A stretch of 5,286 bases of DNA from UBA8437 sp963933195 (GTDB lineage Bacteria; Planctomycetota; Planctomycetia; Planctomycetales; Planctomycetaceae). This document shows, in pieces, positions 1-5,286 of this stretch (positions within the stretch are counted from its first letter, which is position 1; every line of letters starts with the position of its first letter). The notes below the pieces were generated by a model. It was not told where the DNA came from, did not search any database, and saw only the letters and a list, made by a program, of their open reading frames with translations. A program made the position numbers and the translations under genes. The stretch lies in the NCBI GenBank assembly GCA_963933195.1, contig CAWVUS010000330.1:1-5286 (forward strand), in the 5' to 3' direction.

Positions 1-299
1 ACCACCCGGGCAAGACCTGCATCCAGTTGCTCGTCGCGGACAAGGTCGTCCGATCCACGACCGGCCAGAACAACGAGTTGCTCCAATGGAGCAACTGGGA
101 CGTCACCAAACTGGAGGGCAAAACCGGGAGGATCCGGATCGTCGACCAGGTCACCGGTGGCTGGGGTCACATCAACATCGATCACATCGTTCAGACCGAC
201 AAGCAACAGGCCACCGCTCCCAAGGAACCGGCCCTGGACCGCTGGACCCAGTACACCCAGGTCCTGTTGGGAAGCAACGAGTTTATGTTCCTCAGGTGA
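1..299 (+). CDS. DUF1553-type (PSD1 family) protein, C-terminal fragment with galactose-binding-like module
   Basis: This is the 3' end of a gene that begins before the window; the reading frame is open from base 3 to the TGA at 297-299, giving 98 residues. Two parts are visible. The first is a beta-rich stretch with TGQNNE, WDVTKLEGKTGRIRIVDQ and GGWGHINID (156-182), a signature I recognise from galactose-binding-like modules in planctomycete surface proteins. The second, after a short linker, is W-TQYTQVLLGSNEFMFLR (243-296), which matches the usual last helix of DUF1553 proteins (QxLLxSNEFxxx). DUF1553 normally ends large planctomycete proteins with DUF1549 and a cytochrome-like N-terminal domain (PSCyt1); their biochemical role is unknown. 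The DUF1501 gene downstream on the same strand is their usual partner and supports the call. A GH32-type enzyme was considered because some carry the same GGWGHIN module, but the SNEF ending favours DUF1553. Confidence 0.8.
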   Translation, partial: HPGKTCIQLLVADKVVRSTTGQNNELLQWSNWDVTKLEGKTGRIRIVDQVTGGWGHINIDHIVQTDKQQATAPKEPALDRWTQYTQVLLGSNEFMFLR

Positions 300-320
300 T
301 TTCCATCGTTCGACCAATTC

Positions 321-337
321 CAGGCGACCGCCGCCTG
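321..337 (+). other. GC-rich inverted repeat after the DUF1553 stop
   Basis: CAGGCG (321-326) and CGCCTG (332-337) are perfect 6-base inverted arms around a 5-base loop, 21 bases past the stop of the upstream gene. There is no T-run after the stem, so it is not a standard intrinsic terminator. It could be a transcript-end or mRNA-stabilising hairpin between two co-transcribed genes, or chance in GC-rich DNA. The rest of the 130-base gap shows no recognisable promoter or gene. Confidence 0.3.
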
Positions 338-416
338 TGCTGGCACCACAATCAGCCCACAGTTTCCGCGTGACCCAAGCCGACAAGTCAATCACAGACC
401 GTCAACCGGCCGAGAA

Positions 417-423
417 GGCAGGA
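417..423 (+). promoter_or_regulatory. Ribosome binding site of the DUF1501 gene
   Basis: GGCAGGA ends six bases before the ATG at 430. It decides the start, because the same frame is open far upstream. The site is moderate in strength and is judged by eye. Confidence 0.55.
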
Positions 424-429
424 TCATCG

Positions 430-1854
430 ATGCATCACGTCAACCCGCTCCCACCACTGTCCCGACGAGACATGCTCGGCCGCATCGGTGCCGGATTTGG
501 CACTCTCGGCCTGGCAGGACTGGCCGCCCATCCCGCACTGGCAGCCCCCGGCAACTCGCTCGACAACCGCCTGGCCCCGCTGGCCACTCACTTCGCTCCC
601 AAGGCAAAGTACCTGATCCAGTTGTTCATGCCCGGAGGTCCCTCGCAGGTTGACACCTTTGATCACAAGCCGTTGCTCGCCAAGCACGCCGGACAAAGAC
701 CTCAACTGGTCAACCGCAAGTCATTGAGAAACACCAAGGGCGGGCTCTTCCCCAGCCCATTCGGTTTCAGACAGTACGGCGAAACGGGCAAATGGGTCAG
801 CGATCTGTTCCCGCATGTCGGCCAGCACGTCGATGAACTCTGCTTCATCCATTCGATGCACACCAACATCCCCGAACATGCCGGGGCGATCCTGATGATG
901 AACCTGGGACACCTCCAACCCTCCCGACCGAGCCTCGGATCGTGGCTGGTCTACGGACTGGGGACGGAGAACCAGGACCTGCCGGGCTTCGTGGCCATGA
1001 GTCCTCGAGCGCAGCCTCGCGGCAAACTCGCCAACTGGGGCAACTCGTTTCTCCCCGGTGCCTACGCCGGCACGTATGTGAATATCGCTTCGATGAAACC
1101 CGATGCGATCCTGCAGGACTTGAAGAACAAGCACCTGGCCCGGGCTGACCAAAAGCGGCAGGCTGACCTGCTGGCACGGCTCAACCGGGTGCAACTCGAA
1201 CGCGTCAAGCAGGACCAGCAACTCGAGGCAAGTATTGAAGCAATGGAGATGGCTTTCCGGATGCAATTCGCCGTCCCCGAGGCGTTTGATCTGTCGAAGG
1301 AATCCAAGTCAACGCTCGAGATGTACGGCGGCAGCGAATACGCCAAGGGGTGCCTGCTGGCCCGGCGACTGATTGAGCGAGGTGTTCGCACCATCCAGTT
1401 GTCGCATTCGATCGACGGATACGACATTGCCTGGGACACCGGCCACAACGACATCGTCGGTGGACACACGCGGTTGGCCAAGGCCTGTGACCAGGGCATC
1501 GCCGCGTTGTTGACCGATCTGAAACAACGCGGACTCTGGGACGAGACGCTGGTGTTGTGGACCGGCGAATTCGGACGGGCTCCTACGTCGGAGGGCAAAA
1601 AAGGTCGTGATCACGACCATTACGGTTTCACCTGCTGGATGGCCGGTGGTGCGGTCAAGCCGGGCTTCAGCTACGGAGCGACTGACGAATTCGGATTGAC
1701 CGCCGTCGAGAACCGCGTGCATGTCCACGACCTCCACGCCACGCTGCTGCACGCAATGGGGCTGGACCACAAGCGACTGACCTACCGCTACAGCGGCCGG
1801 GACTTCCGCCTGACCGATGTCCACGGAAACGTCGTCCACGACGTGCTGGCCTAG
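430..1854 (+). CDS. DUF1501 domain protein, Tat-exported, alkaline-phosphatase/sulfatase-like fold
   Basis: A complete 474-residue protein. The ATG at 430 was chosen because it is preceded by GGCAGGA (417-423) at good spacing and begins a clear twin-arginine signal: SRRDML at residues 11-16, a Gly/Ala/Leu hydrophobic stretch at about 17-33, and an A-L-A cleavage site near residue 38. The frame is open further upstream, but that part would overlap the preceding gene and hide the signal peptide. Family marks are GGPSQVDTFDHKP (69-81), EHAGAILMMNLG in the first third, a charged helical segment around 235-280, GEFGRAP (379-385), GRDHDHYGF (392-400) and HDLHATLLHAMG (433-444). DUF1501 proteins are distant relatives of sulfatases and alkaline phosphatases; the Asp/His clusters look metal-binding, but no activity is established. 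The common GGxSH form reads GGPSQ here. It follows the DUF1553 gene by 130 bases on the same strand, so co-transcription is likely. Confidence 0.93.
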   Translation: MHHVNPLPPLSRRDMLGRIGAGFGTLGLAGLAAHPALAAPGNSLDNRLAPLATHFAPKAKYLIQLFMPGGPSQVDTFDHKPLLAKHAGQRPQLVNRKSLRNTKGGLFPSPFGFRQYGETGKWVSDLFPHVGQHVDELCFIHSMHTNIPEHAGAILMMNLGHLQPSRPSLGSWLVYGLGTENQDLPGFVAMSPRAQPRGKLANWGNSFLPGAYAGTYVNIASMKPDAILQDLKNKHLARADQKRQADLLARLNRVQLERVKQDQQLEASIEAMEMAFRMQFAVPEAFDLSKESKSTLEMYGGSEYAKGCLLARRLIERGVRTIQLSHSIDGYDIAWDTGHNDIVGGHTRLAKACDQGIAALLTDLKQRGLWDETLVLWTGEFGRAPTSEGKKGRDHDHYGFTCWMAGGAVKPGFSYGATDEFGLTAVENRVHVHDLHATLLHAMGLDHKRLTYRYSGRDFRLTDVHGNVVHDVLA

Positions 1855-1859
1855 CCACC

Positions 1860-1885
1860 CTCGTGACGCGGACCACGAGCGTCAC
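1860..1885. terminator. Overlapping inverted repeats at the convergent gene junction
   Basis: Between the DUF1501 stop (1852-1854) and the minus-strand stop (1882-1884) lie two mutually exclusive hairpins. CTCGTG (1860-1865) pairs with CACGAG (1874-1879). GTGACGC (1863-1869) pairs with GCGTCAC (1879-1885), a perfect 7-base stem with a 9-base loop whose right arm covers the minus-strand stop codon. Placement between two convergent genes suggests a two-way transcription end. Neither strand has a T-run after the stem, so intrinsic termination is uncertain. Confidence 0.4.
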
Positions 1886-3471
1886 CGGGCCTTGGGAATC
1901 TCGGCGGGAACCCGTGCTTTCGTCCCCGTCGCCCAACGGATCGAGGTTCCGATCATGCTCGTCAGCCCCGTCGTCGCCTCCGGGTGAGGACTGATCGAGA
2001 CAACCCGACCACGACCGAACCGAGCCGTGACGATCGCTGGCGTATTGACCATGGTCCCCTTCTGGGGAGGATACAGTCCGACCTCGCTGCGGAAGTAAGC
2101 CAGTACCGTGTAATCGGGCAACAGCGGGTCGTTCATCGGCGAGACGATCGGACCGTTGTGATAACGGACCATGGTCTTGTGTGGCAGCCCCTTGAAAAAC
2201 GTCTTTCCGTCGGCCGTCAGTTCAAGTTGCACCTGGGCCGATTTTCCCCGGTACCACATCTGCTTGGATCCGACACCCTCGATCTCGCGCGAGCCGGTGA
2301 ACACCGACGTGTCCACCACCTTCAACGACCACGTGTAATGGGCCGAACAGAGAAATGCGCCGGCACAGACTCCCACGCACCCCTTGCCCCTGGCGAGGAA
2401 ACTGCGAACAGCAGCCCGTCCGGGTTCGCCCAGCGCATTGCCCTGGCGTGACCCACTGCCTCCCGGGAACAACAGCACGTCAAACTGACGAATCGCCTCC
2501 GGCCGGATTTCGCTGGGACCAATCACCGAGGATGTCATGTCGGCCTCGCGACCGATCAGCGCAATGAAACGGTTCACTCCCCCGGACGAGGCACCCGGCC
2601 CATCGAAAATCCCAACCGAGATGGCATCCGACCGGGGGTCCAACAACGTGTCGACCTGTGACTCGTCGATCATCGCCAGGGAATCCAGCACCTCGTTGAC
2701 CATCAATCGATGTTGCTGAGTTCTTCGTGAGAGCGGTTGATCCTTGAAGGTGGTTTCCAAGATCATGCCCGGGATCTTCAGGTGATACAGGCAGCCGCGG
2801 ACCCAGCTCCCGATGATCGGTCCCCGTCCCAGCGGTACAAACCGACGGTCCTTGTCGGTGATCGTCAGGTTGACCGTGTTGAGCAATCGATCGACCAACG
2901 GTTGAATGTCACCGTTTCGCTTGTAAATCACGCTGGAGCCCACCGATTTCTTTTTCCCTTTCACCGGCTTGTGGCTGACATTGAATTCGTAGCCCTCGTG
3001 CAGATCGAGCACCCAGTCGGGGTGCACCTCTCGGGTCAGCTTCCAGATCTCCGCGGCCAGCACACCGCGTGTCGAATCCGTGGTCGGAGTAGGAAAATTC
3101 CGATTCAGGTCCCGTTCTTCCATGGGGCGATCGGGCAGATAACGAATGTTGGCGGCCCGCCCCCGACGATTGGCACACGGCAAAACAACCAGCGTCCCGC
3201 GGCAGATTGTCCAATGACGAATCTGTTCGGCCGCGTAGGCACCGGCGGGTTCGTTGCCATGCATGCCGCCAACGATCATCACCGTCGGACCAGGCTTCCC
3301 GGATTCGATCTTGTAAAAGGGCGTCTCCCATTCGGTTCCGACCGCTACGGAACCCGACGATCGGCGGGGCTGGCTCGCCGCGTCACTCGGAGTGGACCAA
3401 CCGCCGGCAAAGACAAAGGCAACAAGCGAAACAATGCCAAGCAGGAACTTGCGACGCGGAACCGAACTCAT
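1882..3471 (-). CDS. Exported AspA/AstE-like zinc deacylase fused to BPL_N-type amidotransferase-like domain
   Basis: A 529-residue protein with two enzyme-like halves. The N-terminus is a Tat-type signal: PRRKFLLG (residues 5-12), a hydrophobic run to about 24, and cleavage near 31. Residues about 50-265 resemble succinylglutamate desuccinylase/aspartoacylase (M14-related zinc enzymes that split N-acyl amide bonds). GGMHGNEPAG (68-77) gives zinc ligands His71 and Glu74; RDLNRNFP (120-127) is the substrate-binding region; DLHEG (156-160) gives the third ligand, His158; ILET (237-240) places the likely catalytic Glu239. Residues about 284-515 resemble the N-terminal domain of biotin-protein ligase (BPL_N), a class I glutamine-amidotransferase-like fold: LFPGGSG (334-340), GVCAGAF (367-373) with Cys369, and SPHPE (494-498) with His496 and Glu498, so a full Cys-His-Glu triad is present. 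No biotin ligase catalytic domain follows. The substrate is unknown. It lies downstream of the sulfatases on the same strand, 210 bases away, and ends 27 bases from the convergent DUF1501 gene. Confidence 0.9.
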   Translation of the reverse strand: MSSVPRRKFLLGIVSLVAFVFAGGWSTPSDAASQPRRSSGSVAVGTEWETPFYKIESGKPGPTVMIVGGMHGNEPAGAYAAEQIRHWTICRGTLVVLPCANRRGRAANIRYLPDRPMEERDLNRNFPTPTTDSTRGVLAAEIWKLTREVHPDWVLDLHEGYEFNVSHKPVKGKKKSVGSSVIYKRNGDIQPLVDRLLNTVNLTITDKDRRFVPLGRGPIIGSWVRGCLYHLKIPGMILETTFKDQPLSRRTQQHRLMVNEVLDSLAMIDESQVDTLLDPRSDAISVGIFDGPGASSGGVNRFIALIGREADMTSSVIGPSEIRPEAIRQFDVLLFPGGSGSRQGNALGEPGRAAVRSFLARGKGCVGVCAGAFLCSAHYTWSLKVVDTSVFTGSREIEGVGSKQMWYRGKSAQVQLELTADGKTFFKGLPHKTMVRYHNGPIVSPMNDPLLPDYTVLAYFRSEVGLYPPQKGTMVNTPAIVTARFGRGRVVSISPHPEATTGLTSMIGTSIRWATGTKARVPAEIPKAR

Positions 3472-3476
3472 GGTTG

Positions 3477-3483
3477 CCCCTTC
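3477..3483 (-). promoter_or_regulatory. Ribosome binding site of the fusion-protein gene
   Basis: On the minus strand GAAGGGG lies just upstream of the ATG at 3471, with about five to six bases between. The frame stays open for 62 more codons to an ATG at 3657, but that extension has no family resemblance and would bury the Tat signal inside the protein. This site and the signal peptide together fix the start at 3471. Confidence 0.6.
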
Positions 3484-3623
3484 AATCCGTATCAGATCAA
3501 AAAACGAGAGCTCCGGCTGGTCGACAAAAACTCGTAGAAGCCCCGTGTCCGTATTTTCCCGTTTCGAGGACCCGATTTCACGCCTGATCACCGCCAATGC
3601 ATCGAAATTGACGAATCCCAAAC

Positions 3624-3642
3624 AAGCGATTCTCGATCGCCC
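3624..3642 (-). terminator. Weak hairpin downstream of the sulfatase stop
   Basis: On the minus strand GCGAT-CGAGA-ATCGC forms a 5-base stem (3626-3640), extendable by two G-T pairs, followed by TTGTTTGGG. It lies about 40 bases past the sulfatase stop. The stem is short and the T-tract broken, so it may be a weak or partial terminator or simply chance. The remaining spacer, 3472-3681, holds a more A/T-rich part near the fusion gene, including a run of six T on the minus strand; I could not place a convincing promoter there. Confidence 0.25.
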
Positions 3643-3681
3643 AACCAGGTCCCGCACCGCTGGCGTGGCATTGTGTTCCAG

Positions 3682-5151
3682 CTATCGTCGGGCGACGGCT
3701 GTTTTTCCAATCCGTACCAGTTCAGCTCTCAATGCGGCAAGCACATCGACATGCTGCCTGGACGTCGCCAGGTTCACGTACTCATTGGGGTCCTTCTCGA
3801 GATCATACAGTTCCTCGCCGTCAGGCCAGAGGGCGTACCGCCAACGGCCAGACCGGATTGCCTTGCCCAACTTCTGTCCACGGCTGACAACCGTGTAAGC
3901 CGCCTTTTTCCCCGGCGACTTGGAATCGCGGAGCATCGGGACGAGGCTGCGACCCTGCAAATCCCCGGGTGGTATCACCGAACAGAGCTCGGCCAGCGTT
4001 GGGAAGAGATCGACCAGTTCGACCAGCCCGTCGCTCGATGAACGCGGACGCGTCAGGCCGGGCACCCGAATCACCAGGGGCACGCGGTCACAGACCTCAA
4101 ACAGTGTCACCTTGCCCCACATAAAATGCTCTCCCAGTTGATAGCCGTGGTCGGAGGTGAGAACAACAATCGTGTTGTCCCTCAGGCCGTTGCGTTCCAG
4201 GGATTTCAACAGCAGGGCAATCTGTGCATCAATGAACGAAATACAGGCGTGGTAGGCCTGGGTGTATTCGCGTCTCAGCGAATCGTTCTCTTCTCCCAGC
4301 TTGAAACCAAACCCCTGGAACCGCTTGACCATCGCCGACCGGGGGGCCTGGTCCCAGAATCCTCCCGGCGTCAACGAGTAACGGAGTTCCTTCGCAGGAT
4401 ACAGCCGGAAGTAACTGTCGGGAGCCAGGAAGGGAACGTGCGGCTTCTGGATTCCACAGGCGATGAAGAAGGGACGCTTTCCGTGGCTCTTCCGGTCGAG
4501 CCAGGAGACGACCTGTCGCACATTCTTCCCGTCCTTGTGCTGCTCGTCACGAAGTCCCGACCGACCGAACCCGGGACGCTGCTGCCCACGTGTCTGTGTC
4601 GAGAGGGTCTCGAGGTGCTTCTTCCACAGCCGACGTGTCTTTCCCTTGTCCACCGGACCGTGCTTGGCCTCAAAGGCCTCCCTGGCAATTCTCACATGAG
4701 GCATCTCGTCATTCTGGAATCGCAGGAACTGATTCCAGGCGACTTCGCCGGGCTCGTGTCTTGGAGAATGGAAGATCTTGCCAACCGATGCAGTCCAGTA
4801 GCCCTGCTCTCTGAAGCACTGTGGCAGCGTCTGGGTTCGCGGGCGCGTCTGGCGGATATCGACCTTGTTGTTCAGCACCCCGGTCGATTCTGGATAGAGT
4901 CCACTGAGAAACGAGGCTCGGGAGGGGCCACAGACGGGGTACTGGCAATACGCCCGGCCGAATCTCATCCCGCCTCGTGCCAGGGCATCGAAAGCCGGGG
5001 TCCGGATGTGTCGGTAGCCGGATGTCGACACGTGGGTGTTCAGGTCGTCACAAACGATCAGCAACACGTTGGGTCGAGTCGCCGGATCCGCCGCGATGAC
5101 CGACCCCACCAGCCACCATCCGGCAATCCAGAGGACGATGATGTTCTTCAT
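3682..5151 (-). CDS. Sulfatase, iduronate-2-sulfatase-like, Sec-exported
   Basis: A complete 489-residue type I sulfatase, which hydrolyses sulfate esters using a formylglycine made from cysteine. The N-terminus is a Sec signal: MKN, a hydrophobic core at residues 4-18, and cleavage around 20-21. Then come NVLLIVCDDLN with metal ligands Asp35-Asp36; CGPSRASFLSG (74-84), the C-x-P-S-R motif with Cys74 as the residue converted to formylglycine; GKIFH with Lys125 and His128; QKPH (235-238) with His238; TSDHG with Asp334 and His335; WGK with Lys347; and the C-terminal ELYDLEKDPNEYVNLA. All catalytic positions are kept. The GKIFH and QKPH forms are those of iduronate-2-sulfatase-like enzymes, a group whose planctomycete members are many and mostly of unknown substrate; iduronate itself is not implied. 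Its ATG overlaps the stop of the preceding gene as ATGA, so translational coupling is likely. Maturation needs a formylglycine-generating enzyme encoded elsewhere. Confidence 0.95.
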   Translation of the reverse strand: MKNIIVLWIAGWWLVGSVIAADPATRPNVLLIVCDDLNTHVSTSGYRHIRTPAFDALARGGMRFGRAYCQYPVCGPSRASFLSGLYPESTGVLNNKVDIRQTRPRTQTLPQCFREQGYWTASVGKIFHSPRHEPGEVAWNQFLRFQNDEMPHVRIAREAFEAKHGPVDKGKTRRLWKKHLETLSTQTRGQQRPGFGRSGLRDEQHKDGKNVRQVVSWLDRKSHGKRPFFIACGIQKPHVPFLAPDSYFRLYPAKELRYSLTPGGFWDQAPRSAMVKRFQGFGFKLGEENDSLRREYTQAYHACISFIDAQIALLLKSLERNGLRDNTIVVLTSDHGYQLGEHFMWGKVTLFEVCDRVPLVIRVPGLTRPRSSSDGLVELVDLFPTLAELCSVIPPGDLQGRSLVPMLRDSKSPGKKAAYTVVSRGQKLGKAIRSGRWRYALWPDGEELYDLEKDPNEYVNLATSRQHVDVLAALRAELVRIGKTAVARR

Positions 5152-5286
5152 GACCCCTTTGGTCCTTTCTTCTTTGCGGTTTTCCCTCGAGCCCGCTTGC
5201 TTCCCCCGGTGATCGGATCGGCCATCTGTGCGATCCAGCGATCAAACGCGGATTTCAATTCCTTGACCTGCCCGGGGAACCTGGCC
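5148..5286 (-). CDS. Probable sulfatase, C-terminal fragment
   Basis: The minus strand is open from the window edge to a TGA at 5148-5150, giving the last 45 residues of a gene that starts outside. The fragment reads as an amphipathic helix (FPGQVKELKSAFDRWIAQMADP) followed by ITGGSKRARGKTAKKKGPKGS, a Lys/Arg-rich tail. Endings such as V-x-E-L-x-x-x-F/Y-D-x-W followed by a basic tail are common in planctomycete arylsulfatase-type proteins, where the helix packs behind the C-terminal subdomain. No catalytic residue is in view, so the family call rests on this ending and on the adjacent sulfatase. The stop overlaps the next gene's ATG by four bases (ATGA), which supports this as a real reading frame and as the first visible gene of a minus-strand operon. 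Confidence 0.65.
   Translation of the reverse strand, partial: ARFPGQVKELKSAFDRWIAQMADPITGGSKRARGKTAKKKGPKGS

Noticed and set aside
1..299. The partial first gene as the end of a GH32 fructan-acting enzyme
   Set aside because: The GGWGHIN module fits both families, but the terminal QVLLGSNEFMFLR and the adjacent DUF1501 gene fit a DUF1553 protein better. Not fully excluded without the upstream sequence.
157..429. N-terminal extension of the DUF1501 protein to an upstream start
   Set aside because: It would overlap the DUF1553 gene's end out of frame and place the twin-arginine signal about 90 residues into the protein; the ATG at 430 has a ribosome site.
721..1839. Several minus-strand open frames of about 110-181 codons opposite the DUF1501 gene
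   Set aside because: They mirror the coding frame of a well-supported family member, have no family-like motifs and no ribosome sites of note.
1882..3471. Calling the fusion protein a biotin-protein ligase
   Set aside because: Only the BPL N-terminal-like domain is present. The ligase catalytic domain with its biotinyl-AMP-binding motifs is absent, and the protein is predicted to be exported.
2737..3537. A 266-codon open frame on the plus strand opposite the fusion-protein gene
   Set aside because: It lies wholly antisense to a gene with clear catalytic motifs, shows no recognisable domain or signal peptide, and long antisense frames are common in GC-rich DNA.
5048..5245. A 65-codon minus-strand frame spanning the start of the sulfatase
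   Set aside because: It overlaps the sulfatase signal-peptide region and the upstream gene tail in a third frame, with no recognisable features; the frame ending at 5148 is better supported.

Overview
The window is a GC-rich, gene-dense stretch of bacterial chromosome. It almost certainly comes from a member of the Planctomycetota, probably close to the Pirellulaceae/Planctomycetia. The evidence is the gene set: a DUF1553-type C-terminus followed by a Tat-exported DUF1501 protein (the classic planctomycete pair), plus two sulfatase-type genes and an exported aspartoacylase-like/BPL_N fusion. No RNA gene, insertion sequence, CRISPR array or origin was found.

Layout. Plus strand, left half: bases 1-299 hold the last 98 codons of a DUF1553-type protein with a galactose-binding-like module just before its final helix. 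A 130-base gap with a GC-rich hairpin follows, then a complete DUF1501 gene (430-1854). A 27-base convergent junction carrying overlapping inverted repeats separates this pair from the minus-strand half.

Minus strand, right half, read from 5286 towards 1882: the last 45 codons of a probable sulfatase (stop at 5148-5150); an iduronate-2-sulfatase-like sulfatase (5151-3682) whose ATG overlaps the previous stop as ATGA; a 210-base spacer; and a 529-residue Tat-exported protein (3471-1882). That last protein joins an AspA/AstE-like zinc deacylase to a biotin-protein-ligase-N-terminal-like class I glutamine-amidotransferase domain, and both catalytic sets look intact.

How the genes may work together. 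The three complete genes all start with export signals (Tat for DUF1501 and the fusion protein, Sec for the sulfatase), so the products probably act in the periplasm or outside the cell. Sulfatases, a deacylase and the DUF1553/DUF1501 pair would suit breakdown of a sulfated, possibly N-acylated glycan or similar polymer. This is inference from family and context; no substrate can be read from the sequence. The best candidate for something under-described is the two-headed deacylase/amidotransferase-like protein.
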